Numbered from the stretch's first letter, positions 41,150 to 49,884 are shown. The stretch: 56,092 nucleotides of DNA from Ruminococcaceae bacterium UBA3215 (GCA_002363155.1 DEWH01000018.1:1-56092); one strand, 5' to 3'. Notes: generated by a model from the letters alone, not told the origin. Numbers and translations: made by a program.

Positions 41150-41698
41150 TCACATTATCCAGCGGAAATAGTATATCACGAATGCCGCGCCTGCAGCGAG
41201 CAGAAGCACCGACAGTACGAATGCGCAGTCAGCGAGAAAGACTTTCGCCTTTCCTGCTCCGAGCGCCAGCATCAGCGGGCGGATATTCGTTACGATGTGG
41301 ACAAGCAGAGATACCACAAACAGCAGTGAGCTGACAAGCTGCGGTATATCAAACAAATTCAGTCTGAAGGCAGATCCGCTCGTTCTGCCGATGAAGATCA
41401 TTATATGCGATACAAGGAAAAGCATTAACGCGAACCCGCTTATGCGTCTTACCCAGAACAAGCGGTTCTCGCGGAAATACCCCGCGCCCGACTTTTTCCG
41501 CGCTTTCAGCGTTGCGGCGGTAAGTATCACGCCAATTACGGTATGCACCATAGTCAGCACAAATAACAGCACTGCCCCTATCTTCATCAGGCTATTCCCG
41601 CCGGGCATGATCCCGGCAAGCTGCAGCCCGCCCATTATCATGTGTGCAAGGAACAGAACGATCATTGATGTTCCGAGTATCGCATTTATCTTTCTCAC
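41150..41698 (-). CDS. Cytochrome b-type membrane anchor of the fumarate reductase
   Basis: The 182-residue protein has five hydrophobic helices. Four of the first helices carry one His each (LFLAHM, TMVHTVIG, LVSHIMIF, LLVHIVTN), the pattern of diheme b-type subunits. It would anchor the FAD and Fe-S subunits and take electrons at the membrane. The GTG at 41698 with AAGGAG six bases upstream is the best start; the ATG at 41749 lies inside the previous gene. Confidence 0.8.
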   Translation of the reverse strand: MRKINAILGTSMIVLFLAHMIMGGLQLAGIMPGGNSLMKIGAVLLFVLTMVHTVIGVILTAATLKARKKSGAGYFRENRLFWVRRISGFALMLFLVSHIMIFIGRTSGSAFRLNLFDIPQLVSSLLFVVSLLVHIVTNIRPLMLALGAGKAKVFLADCAFVLSVLLLAAGAAFVIYYFRWIM

Positions 41699-41699
41699 A

Positions 41700-42200
41700 T
41701 CAGTCTCCTTGATCCGTGATCCTGATAACGTCCACGTTTTTCCCGTCATAAACCGACGAGACCCCGTAGGCTCCGGAAGCCTCTTCCGATACGATCATAA
41801 CATCAAATCTTCCGAAATCCGCTTTGGACAGCGTAAGTACGGGGTCTCCGCTCGCCAGCTTCATCTGGTTTTCCGGCAGTCTCGACATAAAGCTCTGCGC
41901 CATTGTGAATGCTCCCGCATCACCGTCCAGCGTTACGCATTCTATATCGTCGAAGATGACTTCCGAATCCCCGCCGGAAAAGAATCTCTGCCATGCCGCA
42001 AGGTCTTTTTCGCTCTTGTGGCGCTCCCGGTTTATCATGACCGTGTAGTTTCCGGACGGCTTTTCTATTATGACCGAGGCGCTTGATACAGCATCAGTCC
42101 CGCCGGTGAGCTTCGCCAGTCCTCCGGTAAGGATTAGCGGTATGCCGAGCAGGGCAGTTATCCCTGCTGCACATACCGCGATATGCACGATTTTTTTCAT
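41700..42200 (-). CDS. Membrane-anchored protein of unknown function in the fumarate reductase operon
   Basis: The 166-residue protein has one N-terminal signal anchor (about 4-30) and an extracytoplasmic domain with no Cys pairs. VIFDDIEC is faintly like part of NosL, too short to use. It lies between the FMN-binding lipoprotein (one-base overlap) and the cytochrome b gene, so a role in assembly or electron transfer at the outer face is inferred. Confidence 0.65.
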   Translation of the reverse strand: MKKIVHIAVCAAGITALLGIPLILTGGLAKLTGGTDAVSSASVIIEKPSGNYTVMINRERHKSEKDLAAWQRFFSGGDSEVIFDDIECVTLDGDAGAFTMAQSFMSRLPENQMKLASGDPVLTLSKADFGRFDVMIVSEEASGAYGVSSVYDGKNVDVIRITDQGD

Positions 42201-42649
42201 TATTCTTTCTTTACAGCCTGTGCGAGTGCGTTTTCCGCCGCTTCGACAAACTGCCCGTAATTGATAGTGGCACCGCTTATGGCATCAACGGATTTCGGAT
42301 CTCCCGACAGCACCAGCTCTTCCGCATACTTTTCGCATGCGCCCACAGCCTTCTGTGCTTTGTTGTAGAAATCCTTGTTTGCAATGCTGCCCTGTTTCTT
42401 GCCGTAATCCTCGCCTTTCTCGGTGCCGTCAAGCTCGTATGTGGTGAATGTGCAGTCGGATATTGCTCCGCCGCTTATTGTGATCTTGACTATGCCGTAG
42501 CCGTTTCCGTCCTCGGAACCGTCATCGTTGATGTACTCAGCGCTTCTTGCTTCGTATGTTCCGTCGGTGTAGGATACGGGTGCGCTTCCGCAGCCGGCAA
42601 GAGCGGACAGTGCCATGACAGCCGCAGCCGCGATCAACATTCTTTTCAT
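42200..42649 (-). CDS. FMN-binding domain lipoprotein
   Basis: A 149-residue exported lipoprotein (lipobox ALAGC, Cys19) made of one FMN_bind domain (PF04205). The flavinylation motif is AISGATIN, in which the Thr is normally linked to FMN by ApbE. It is likely to shuttle electrons outside the membrane. It starts an apparent operon unit with its own consensus promoter and adjoins both the iron-transport ATPase gene and the cytochrome b/fumarate reductase genes. No apbE is in the window. Confidence 0.88.
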   Translation of the reverse strand: MKRMLIAAAAVMALSALAGCGSAPVSYTDGTYEARSAEYINDDGSEDGNGYGIVKITISGGAISDCTFTTYELDGTEKGEDYGKKQGSIANKDFYNKAQKAVGACEKYAEELVLSGDPKSVDAISGATINYGQFVEAAENALAQAVKKE

Positions 42650-42667
42650 CTCTTTGCCACTCCTTTG

Positions 42668-42696
42668 ATTATATCATACATTCTTTTACTTGTCAA
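42668..42696 (-). promoter_or_regulatory. Internal promoter for the FMN-binding/fumarate reductase genes
   Basis: Minus strand: TTGACA (42696-42691), 17-base spacer, TATAAT (42673-42668). The -35 box overlaps the ATPase stop codon, and the 5' leader would be only about 12 bases, so part of the AAAGGAG ribosome site may be cut off. The boxes are perfect; the function needs a mapped start. Confidence 0.65.
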
Positions 42697-43378
42697 ACTT
42701 TATCTCACCTGTAAAATGCTCGTTTATCGTTTCTTTGTGCAGTTTTCCGTTTCTTAAATATACAGTCCTCTGCGCTACCTCGGCAACTTCCGGGTCATGG
42801 GTAACGACGATGAGCGTTGTTCCTTCGCTGTGCAGCTTGTGGAACAGGTCAACGACGATCTTCTCGTTTGCGTCATCGAGGTTTCCGGTAGGCTCATCGG
42901 CAAGGATTATCTCCGGGTAGTTTATAAGCGCCCGCGCTACGCAGACTCTCTGCTGTTCGCCGCCGGAAAGCTGGCTGGGGAGATGCTTTGCTCTGTCGGC
43001 AAGACCTACGCGGTCAAGTGCTTCAAGGGCTTCCTTCTCGTCCGGCACGCTGTGGTAATACTGCGCGAGCATTACGTTCTCGATAGCGGTAAGATAGTTT
43101 ACAAGATGGAACTGCTGGAAGATCAGCCCTATCTTGTCACGGCGGATCGTCGTGAGATTTTTGGGACTCTCTTTTGCGATATCCACCCCGTCCAGCAACA
43201 CTTCGCCCTTTGTAGGCTTATCCATGCAGCCGATTATGTTCATCATGGTGCTCTTTCCGGAACCGGAAGGCCCCATGATCGACAGCCATTCTCCCTTCTC
43301 TACCTTCAGATTGACATCATCAAGTGCATGAAGGTCTCCGTATATCTTATAAATGTTCTTCAATTCAAGCAGACTCAT
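42686..43378 (-). CDS. ABC transporter ATP-binding protein of the iron-uptake cluster
   Basis: A 230-residue MacB/LolD-type ATPase: Walker A GPSGSGKST, Q-loop IFQQFHLV, signature LSGGEQQRV, Walker B IILADEPTGNLD, switch His in VTHDPE. It corresponds in position to the Cj1663/FetF-type ATPase that accompanies FTR1-P19 systems and would power the two FtsX-type permeases upstream. A family A repeat (A3) fills the 125 bases between it and the permease gene. Confidence 0.9.
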   Translation of the reverse strand: MSLLELKNIYKIYGDLHALDDVNLKVEKGEWLSIMGPSGSGKSTMMNIIGCMDKPTKGEVLLDGVDIAKESPKNLTTIRRDKIGLIFQQFHLVNYLTAIENVMLAQYYHSVPDEKEALEALDRVGLADRAKHLPSQLSGGEQQRVCVARALINYPEIILADEPTGNLDDANEKIVVDLFHKLHSEGTTLIVVTHDPEVAEVAQRTVYLRNGKLHKETINEHFTGEIKFDK

Positions 43379-43410
43379 ATTATTTCACCTATCCCTGAAT
43401 ACAAATTATT

Positions 43411-43497
43411 GGGTGCAGCGTCACGCTGCCGTCGGTGCAGGGCGGCGTCAGCCCTGCCGCTGTCCGTGCAGGACAAGCGTGTAAGCGCTGTCATGCT
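43411..43497 (+). repeat. Family A chained-hairpin repeat, copy A3 (inside the operon)
   Basis: GGGT is followed by GCAGCG-TCA-CGCTGC, GCAGGGC-GGCGTCA-GCCCTGC (third hairpin variant), GTCC-GTGCA-GGAC and GCGT-GTAA-GCGC. It lies between two genes of the iron operon and ends just before the permease stop codon, so it is probably transcribed as part of the mRNA (antisense orientation). Confidence 0.7.
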
Positions 43498-43503
43498 CTC
43501 GTC

Positions 43504-44658
43504 TTACTCGCCCTTGAGCACGAGGGCAGGATCGACCTGCGTTGCGCTTCTTATGGGGAGCAGGCAGGAGATGCCGGTCACCGCAACGGAAACGAGTATC
43601 GTAACCGGAACTATCAGCGGCATGAAAGAGATCGAGCTGCTGAATACATTGATGCTTACCTGCTGTGCAAATATATAGCCAAGCACCGAGCCGATTATTC
43701 CTCCCGCCGCTCCGAGCAGCATTCCCTCACCCATGAATTCCTTTATTATACCGCCGTTTGATGCGCCTATCGCCTTGCGCAGACCTATTTCTTTTCTTCG
43801 CTCTGTGACAACCGCAGTCATCGTCGTTGCCACACATATCATCGTGAGCGCAAGCACGATCACCGTTACAAGCAGCACAAGTGCCTGAAGCTTCGTCAGT
43901 ACCGTCGTTTCGGATTCGGTAACCCGCTTTACAAGTCTTGCACCGATCTTCGGCACTTCCGCATTTATCTTCTCCGTGTACGCTTTCAGCTCGTCCGATG
44001 ATGCCGAAACGCTCAGTTCCGCAAGATCTATCACTCCGGATATCCCTGTAAGCTCCTCAAGGTCTGACATCGCCATATATGCGTAATCCTCTTCGGGTCC
44101 GCCGGTCTCAAGGATACCTGTTACCGTGAAATCCTTCGTGTTGTCAAGAACGGTCTCTTCTCCGCTCCTGCCGTCGAACTCCGGGGTATAGCTGACTGTC
44201 ACCTCGTCGCCCACGCGCAGCCTGAACTGCTCCGAAAGCCCGGCTCCGAGCAGCAGTTCTCCGCTGCTTGCGGGATATGTTCCTTCCACCGACCAGTAGG
44301 GACTTGTGGATTTCGTCTGTTCCATATCCGTTCCCGCCGCCATTACCGGCAGTTCGTGTATTCTCACCGACTCGTAGCGGTAGGGGGTAACTCCGACGAT
44401 ATTCCCGCTGTCGATACGGGAGCGCCCGGCTTCCATATCCTCAGCCGTGAATGTACCCTCTGTCGGCGTGAATATCATATTCGCGCCGTAGTTTCTGAAT
44501 TGTGCGCCCATCTGCCTCGGAACATCGTAGTAGATCGTTACAAGTCCCGAAAGTATCGTAGCTCCGATCGCTATCGACAGCAGCGCTACCAGCATTCTTG
44601 ACCGTCTTCTTACAAGAGAGGCGGTGATCATGCGGAAATACATCTGTCTTTTCTTCAT
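43504..44658 (-). CDS. FtsX/MacB-type permease of the iron-uptake cluster
   Basis: The 384-residue permease has one N-terminal helix, an extracytoplasmic domain (about 45-265) and three C-terminal helices with RRKEIGLRKAIGASNG, the MacB coupling motif. It is the second of two related permeases and corresponds to Cj1662-type proteins. It ends in PALVLKGE, close to the PCEVLHGK end of the other. GGGAGG precedes the ATG. Confidence 0.85.
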   Translation of the reverse strand: MKKRQMYFRMITASLVRRRSRMLVALLSIAIGATILSGLVTIYYDVPRQMGAQFRNYGANMIFTPTEGTFTAEDMEAGRSRIDSGNIVGVTPYRYESVRIHELPVMAAGTDMEQTKSTSPYWSVEGTYPASSGELLLGAGLSEQFRLRVGDEVTVSYTPEFDGRSGEETVLDNTKDFTVTGILETGGPEEDYAYMAMSDLEELTGISGVIDLAELSVSASSDELKAYTEKINAEVPKIGARLVKRVTESETTVLTKLQALVLLVTVIVLALTMICVATTMTAVVTERRKEIGLRKAIGASNGGIIKEFMGEGMLLGAAGGIIGSVLGYIFAQQVSINVFSSSISFMPLIVPVTILVSVAVTGISCLLPIRSATQVDPALVLKGE

Positions 44659-44675
44659 TTATCTCGCCTCCCGTA

Positions 44676-45962
44676 TTATTTCCCGTGCAGTACCTCGCAT
44701 GGGCTTAACCTTAACATCATGCGTATTGCCGGTATGCAGCCCGCCAGTGTGACTATCAGTACAAGTACCGCTACCAGCGGTATTACAACGGCTCTCATCT
44801 CGATAGACGAGCCGAATACCGTGTGACCGATGATCTGTGCGAATCCCCAGCCAGCAAAGAATCCGACCACTCCGCCGACCACAGCGGTCGAGATTATCTC
44901 GGTCAGCACCAGCCCGGATACTGCGGCATTCTGTGCGCCTATCGCCTTCATAAGACCGATCTCCGCGCTGCGCTCCATTACGCTCGCGGTAACGAGATTG
45001 CAGATGCCGAGTGCCGCGCCGATAAGGCTCAGTATCGTTATCAGCAGCATCAGCAGTTCAGTCTTTTCAAGGATAGCGCCTTCGGAATCCGCTACCTGTC
45101 TTACCGGGGAAGCCACTGCGTCGGTGATGACTTCCTGTATCTGATAGCATATCGAGCTTGCGTATGCCGTGCAGTACCACGTTTCGTACTGCGATATGGT
45201 CAGCGATTTCGGATCCTTTGCCGCCTTGACTGCAAGCTCGTTGTCCGGCGTGGTTATCGCGCTGACTTCAATGCTGTCGATCTTTCCGTCAAGGTCTCCG
45301 AGGGACTGCGCGGTGTCAAGGGGCATGAATATCTTCTCGTCCTCGTCTCCGCCCGCGTCAAATACGCCTGCAATGGTTATATCCGCGTCCGATGCACTTC
45401 CGGAGATATGAACCGTGTCGCCGGCTTTTACACCGAGCTTCTGTGCAAGCGCCGTTCCTATCATCGCGCAGTTTGCATTATCAGCCGTCTGTTCGTCCAG
45501 CCACTTTCCGTCGGTGACTTCCCACCAGCTTCTCATGCTTGTGACGCCGGCGTCCAGCTGTTCGCCGGTAGGCAGCTCCATGTGATGATTGAACCATGTG
45601 CCGACAGCGTCTGTCTCTGTACCGCCGATGTTCACTTTTGTATTGATGAAAGGTGCATAGTCAACGATGTTGAACGCCCAGAATATGGTCTTTATCTTGC
45701 CGAGCTCGTCTTCCCGCAGAAAAGCTACCGCTGTGCCGCCGTCCTCGACTTCGTACAGCGAGTTCACGACAGAGTTCTCTTTCGGTACTACCGTTATGTT
45801 AGCACCGTAGGTCTTGAGCTCCTGATTGACCTTGTCGCCCACATCGAGCATTACGCTCAGCATTGCGGTGGCAAGTGAAGAGCCCAGCGCTATGGTGAAC
45901 GCTATCATCAGCATCTTCTTCCACTGGCGGAACAGCGTGCCGAATATCATTCTGAAAAACAT
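44676..45962 (-). CDS. FtsX/MacB-type permease of the iron-uptake cluster
   Basis: The 428-residue permease shares the MacB layout: an N-terminal helix (LMIAFTIALGSSLATAML), a large external domain and three C-terminal helices preceded by RSAEIGLMKAIGAQNA. It corresponds to Cj1661-type proteins. With the next permease and the ATPase it probably forms a heteromeric complex acting on periplasm- or wall-side P19/DUF2318 partners. Confidence 0.85.
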   Translation of the reverse strand: MFFRMIFGTLFRQWKKMLMIAFTIALGSSLATAMLSVMLDVGDKVNQELKTYGANITVVPKENSVVNSLYEVEDGGTAVAFLREDELGKIKTIFWAFNIVDYAPFINTKVNIGGTETDAVGTWFNHHMELPTGEQLDAGVTSMRSWWEVTDGKWLDEQTADNANCAMIGTALAQKLGVKAGDTVHISGSASDADITIAGVFDAGGDEDEKIFMPLDTAQSLGDLDGKIDSIEVSAITTPDNELAVKAAKDPKSLTISQYETWYCTAYASSICYQIQEVITDAVASPVRQVADSEGAILEKTELLMLLITILSLIGAALGICNLVTASVMERSAEIGLMKAIGAQNAAVSGLVLTEIISTAVVGGVVGFFAGWGFAQIIGHTVFGSSIEMRAVVIPLVAVLVLIVTLAGCIPAIRMMLRLSPCEVLHGK

Positions 45963-45974
45963 TTCCGTTCCCCC

Positions 45975-47225
45975 TTAATTCTTGAACTCGCTCTCATGCT
46001 CAAGGAGCGTGGATATCGGAACGACGATCTGTCCGTTCTCGATCTTGTAGTCAATGACTATCGGGTTGCAGCCGCCCTTGAAGCCGATAGTGTTGATGTT
46101 CATTACAACATCGCAGAGCTTGCAGACGACCTGACCGTCTTTTTCGTAGTAGCCGGTCTCTCCGCAGATGTCGCAGGCGTCAAGTCCTATCCCGTAGGAC
46201 GAGGAGTTGGGCTTCTTGATGACGATGAAGCGGATCTCCTTGCCTTTTTCGGTATTGTAGCCGAAGCGGTGAAGATGTCCGTCCTCCACCATTTCAAACG
46301 AAACGTAGATGTTCCCGTCACGCTCCGGTGCATGCTCTACCGGAGAAAGCTCCACAGGCTTGTTGACATAAGCCTTTACTGCGGTCATGCAGACTACCGA
46401 CACCACGAGACAGGAAACGACAGTTGCAGACCAGCGGCGGATAACGATCCACTTCTTTCTGATCTTGCGCTTCTGTGCGGGGTTGTCGTAAGGCTCGTTC
46501 GCGCGGAAGCTTCTGATAATGAGCACCGCCGGTATTACAAGTGCCGCAGCCATAGTTGCGTAGATGAACAGGTCATTGTGGTTCGAGGAGAATTTGATGA
46601 TGCCGAAAAGCACCTTGTTGGATCTTATGATCCTCTTTGTAACGAGCACGTTGATTATCGTGCAGACGTTCTGTATCGTGTTTACGGCGAGCGCAAAGGT
46701 CATTACCGCGAACACCGCTTTCCGGGGCAGTCTTACCGCCCCTCTGTTGACGGCGATGCAGGTCAGCAGCATAAGCAGCAGTCCCAGCACCATACCGATC
46801 ACCTTGAACAGCATATTCGTGGAGACCATAGAGTTCTCGTTGAGCCAGATCGTGTAGGGGTATGTCATATACTCCGGAAGTGCGCGCAGAAGCTGTGCCG
46901 CGATTATAACGGTCAGCGCAGTTATCGTTACCGCTGCGCCGGCTTTCGGGAGCTTCTTCCGGAGGGGCGTGAAAACGAGAAAGATTACAAGCATTGCGAT
47001 CATTACAATTGAGATCGTCATATCGCTGATGAAAGGGTCTATCAGCTTGGTGTTGGTTTTAAGAACCGCCATGGCACCTGCCGAGACGATTCCGATGCAG
47101 AAACCGGTATATACGGCTATCCTCCCGCGTCCGGAGTACGCAAGTTTTATGTACGCCGTAATGAGCGCTATATATACAGCTGCCATGACAAGCAGCTCTG
47201 TTGTCGAGATCAGATATTTTAACAA
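45975..47225 (-). CDS. DUF2318 membrane protein of FetMP/FTR1 systems
   Basis: The 416-residue protein has seven or eight helices, then a C-terminal DUF2318 domain with DACDICGETGYY, VVCKLCDVVMN and GFKGGCNP, a Cys-rich motif likely to bind a metal or an Fe-S centre outside the membrane. It matches Cj1660. It begins with TTG at 47225, seven bases after GGAGG. In the gap before it (47226-47410) are a GNRA-like GCGC-GAAA-GCGC hairpin and ACAGCG/CGCTGT hairpin that may lower read-through from the P19 gene. Confidence 0.85.
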   Translation of the reverse strand: MLKYLISTTELLVMAAVYIALITAYIKLAYSGRGRIAVYTGFCIGIVSAGAMAVLKTNTKLIDPFISDMTISIVMIAMLVIFLVFTPLRKKLPKAGAAVTITALTVIIAAQLLRALPEYMTYPYTIWLNENSMVSTNMLFKVIGMVLGLLLMLLTCIAVNRGAVRLPRKAVFAVMTFALAVNTIQNVCTIINVLVTKRIIRSNKVLFGIIKFSSNHNDLFIYATMAAALVIPAVLIIRSFRANEPYDNPAQKRKIRKKWIVIRRWSATVVSCLVVSVVCMTAVKAYVNKPVELSPVEHAPERDGNIYVSFEMVEDGHLHRFGYNTEKGKEIRFIVIKKPNSSSYGIGLDACDICGETGYYEKDGQVVCKLCDVVMNINTIGFKGGCNPIVIDYKIENGQIVVPISTLLEHESEFKN

Positions 47226-47410
47226 GACCTTACCTCCAGTAAAGATTTTGTATATTGTTTACAAAAAAACAGCAGAACAAAATGGGAAAATATACAATAT
47301 GATGCTTTTTGGTATTTTCCTCAAAAATGCGCGAAAGCGCTATGACGCACTTTGCATAACAAAGCACCCCACAGCGCATTCGCTGTTTTGGATGAAAGAA
47401 TATCGGCAGA

Positions 47411-48070
47411 TCACCACTGCTGGATGTAATCCCAGCCATCGAAGTTTACTTCGAGGTTGCCGTCTTTGAAGTAGTCGTCAAATGTACCGCCGGGGCCTGT
47501 CTCAGCATCGGTATGTACAAGGTAGCCGTTCTCCTCGGGGCTGTGGATAATGAACTTGAGGCTGTATGTGTCTGTGTTCGGGAGCTTTACGTTAGCGCCG
47601 TAGTGCGGACCGTCGGAAGCGCTCATTTCCATGAATGTACCGCTTGTAACTTCTGTGCCGTCCTTGGAGATAACGTAGTCGATCGTGAGGTAGGGAACCC
47701 AGTCGCCCACACCGAATCCTACTGTGTTTTCAAGAGCGGAAACGTCAGCTTCGAGATGCAGGTTGTAGTCCTCTGTGTTGCCGTTGCCCATGGACATCGG
47801 AACAGGCTGGAAGTAAACTGCGGAAACATTGAGGAATCCTACTTCCTCGTCCTCGAAGATCGGGATCTCGTTGAATCCTGCCGCATCATCGGGAGCAGCT
47901 GCCGCGTCAGTCTTTACTGTTGCGTCAGCACCTTCTGCCGCAGCTGTTGCAGCTGCTGTGGTTGTTGTGGTTGTGGTTGTTGGTGTGCTGGTATTGTTGC
48001 CGCAGCCTGCGAATGCCATTGCAGAAGCGAGTACGGCAGCGATAAGAGCTGTTTTTCTTGTTGCCTTCAT
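47411..48070 (-). CDS. P19/Tpd-type periplasmic iron-binding lipoprotein (FetP-like)
   Basis: A 219-residue lipoprotein (lipobox MAFAGC) with a Thr-rich linker and a P19 domain (PF10634). The metal ligands known for P19 are visible: Met in PVPMSM, His/Glu in LHLEAD, Met and His in EMSASDGPHYG. P19 binds copper and iron and delivers iron to the FTR1 permease. The ATG at 48070 follows GGAGG. The gene lies directly after FTR1, as in Campylobacter, Bifidobacterium and E. coli FetMP operons. Confidence 0.9.
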   Translation of the reverse strand: MKATRKTALIAAVLASAMAFAGCGNNTSTPTTTTTTTTAAATAAAEGADATVKTDAAAAPDDAAGFNEIPIFEDEEVGFLNVSAVYFQPVPMSMGNGNTEDYNLHLEADVSALENTVGFGVGDWVPYLTIDYVISKDGTEVTSGTFMEMSASDGPHYGANVKLPNTDTYSLKFIIHSPEENGYLVHTDAETGPGGTFDDYFKDGNLEVNFDGWDYIQQW

Positions 48071-48159
48071 GAACTTTTCCTCCATTTGTTGTATTTCTGC
48101 GGCTGAGCCGCAATTATTTATTTCGTAAAGCAGTATCTACTGCATTAGAAAACGGTTTG

Positions 48160-49821
48160 TTATGCCTTGCTTTTTTCGGGCGCGGCTTTCTTTTTGGCTT
48201 CCTTCTTCTTTTTCGGCTTCGGCATCATCTCCGCCGCGAACTGTTCGTCAGTCTCGGTGAGGTAATGGATACCGTCCGCAATACCGAGGAAGAAGGGTAT
48301 GAATGACCAGCAGAATACTGCGTACAGGATACCCTTGCCGTACTTGCCGATGTAGAACTTGTGCATTCCGAATCCGCCGAATATCAATGCGATAATGCCG
48401 GCTTCCTTTCGGTTGTTTCTTTCCCACTTCGTCATCACGAAAATAAGAAGTGTAATGAATGTCAGTATCAGCTGCGGTATCAGTGTTTCGAGTACCGGGA
48501 ATATTCCGAGCACCTGCAGCGTTTCGTTGAACGGTATGATAGCCTGGAGCCAGTCCGGCGATGTCATATCTATCACGTCGCCCTCGATAAGCTCCTTGAT
48601 TCCGGAGCCGAGGAAGGATATCGACATTATGAACATCAGTATGCTTGTTCCGAGGAAGAACGGACGTATCGGAAGCTTGACGCTGAAGAAGCGTATCGCT
48701 ATGAATACGGCTACCAGCACGACGCAGCCGGTTCCGAAACCGCCCCATACAAAGCCGATCTCCGAAGGTTCGGTAAGGTACTGCTGGTAGAACAGGATAA
48801 CTTCCGCGCCCTCACGGAATACTGCGAGGAAAGCGGTGAATGCGAGTGTGAAAACGCTTCCTGTCTCGGAAGACGCCTTTACCTGATCGTCAATGTAGCT
48901 GTTCCATTTATCGGCTTCCGCTTTGGAAACCATCCAGTTGCTTACATAGAAGAGAACAACTACCGCGATGAGAGCCGTAACGCCCTCGATTATCTCCTGG
49001 TTTGCTGTGTTTGCGAGTTTCCAGAGACTCAGCAGCCATGCACACAAGAAGCTTGCCGCGATAGCTGCGACACAGCCCATGTAAACGTGCTTCAGCTTAT
49101 CTTTATGTCCGCTCTTTACGAGGTAGGCGATTATCGCGCCTACAACGAGTATCGCTTCAAGTCCCTCGCGCACGATTATAAGGAAGCATGCGCTGAAGGT
49201 CGCAACGCCGCTCACAGCCGTGTTCTTAACAGTTTCGGTCTCCGTGTTTGCCGCGGTATCGGCTGCTGCAGGGGTGCCTGTCGGAGTTACCGACATACTT
49301 GCGGTCTTTCTTGTGCCGTCGGAGCTGAATGCGCTCTCTCCGTAATCTCCGAGTCCGTCGAGGTGATTTGCCTGTATGTGGAGTATCTCGCTGAGCTTTA
49401 CGAATTCCGCAACGACTGTTTCCTCACCGAGATCCTTCTTTACAGCCTTTCGTGCTGTCTTGAACTGGAGCTCGGCCTTGCTGACTTCCGAGCCGGAGTA
49501 GCCGTTGACATTTCTCTCGAATCCGGAGGTCTCGTAGTAATAGTTGTAGATGTTGAGCGCCGGTGTATATGCGGCTTCCTTGTCGCCCGCCTTGTAGAGC
49601 TTGATCGAAGCTTCGATGCAGTCATCTATCGCGTTTGCGACCAGATTCCACGTCTTTGTGGTGAGGTTGTTGACCACCTTGTATTCGTCCCACGTTGCTA
49701 TGTATGAGACTTCCTCCGCCGCCGACCGGAAGTTCAGTGCGCCGAACGCTGCCGTAAATGCGATCATTACGGCGGAAACAAGCGCGAACAGCTTGTGTGT
49801 ATCTGTCTTTACTATATTCAT
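48160..49821 (-). CDS. FTR1-family iron permease with C-terminal TM2 domain
   Basis: The 553-residue protein starts with a signal helix (12-34) and a helical extracytoplasmic domain (about 35-200). The FTR1 core follows, with the paired iron-binding motifs REGLE (218-222) and REGAE (336-340). A further pair of helices at about 472-520, with GGFGMHKFYIGKYGKGI and GIADG, is a TM2 domain, then a Lys/Ala-rich tail. TM2 fused to FTR1 is unusual in my experience. It is the first gene of the iron cluster and has its own promoter with a GTTAG-N6-CTAAC operator. Confidence 0.9.
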   Translation of the reverse strand: MNIVKTDTHKLFALVSAVMIAFTAAFGALNFRSAAEEVSYIATWDEYKVVNNLTTKTWNLVANAIDDCIEASIKLYKAGDKEAAYTPALNIYNYYYETSGFERNVNGYSGSEVSKAELQFKTARKAVKKDLGEETVVAEFVKLSEILHIQANHLDGLGDYGESAFSSDGTRKTASMSVTPTGTPAAADTAANTETETVKNTAVSGVATFSACFLIIVREGLEAILVVGAIIAYLVKSGHKDKLKHVYMGCVAAIAASFLCAWLLSLWKLANTANQEIIEGVTALIAVVVLFYVSNWMVSKAEADKWNSYIDDQVKASSETGSVFTLAFTAFLAVFREGAEVILFYQQYLTEPSEIGFVWGGFGTGCVVLVAVFIAIRFFSVKLPIRPFFLGTSILMFIMSISFLGSGIKELIEGDVIDMTSPDWLQAIIPFNETLQVLGIFPVLETLIPQLILTFITLLIFVMTKWERNNRKEAGIIALIFGGFGMHKFYIGKYGKGILYAVFCWSFIPFFLGIADGIHYLTETDEQFAAEMMPKPKKKKEAKKKAAPEKSKA

Positions 49822-49868
49822 TTTTATCCGCGTCTCTCCTTTTGTGTCCGGTGCATTTCTTTGCAGAG

Positions 49869-49884
49869 GTTAGCAAAATCTAAC
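49869..49884. promoter_or_regulatory. GTTAG-N6-CTAAC operator, site 1
   Basis: The palindrome GTTAG-CAAAAT-CTAAC, extended by one G/C pair on each side, lies between the FTR1 promoter and its start codon. It is identical in arm and spacing to sites 2 and 3. Confidence 0.65.

Noticed and set aside
41700..42200. NosL-like copper chaperone
   Set aside because: Only FDDIEC is similar and the metal-binding Cys/Met motif of NosL is missing.
42200..42649. FMN-binding lipoprotein as a NosR/RnfG-type subunit
   Set aside because: It is a single FMN_bind domain with a lipobox; no Rnf or Nqr genes are nearby.
48361..49707. Plus-strand open frame (448 codons) opposite the FTR1 gene
   Set aside because: Antisense to a confident iron permease; composition is Tyr/Arg/Glu-rich noise.
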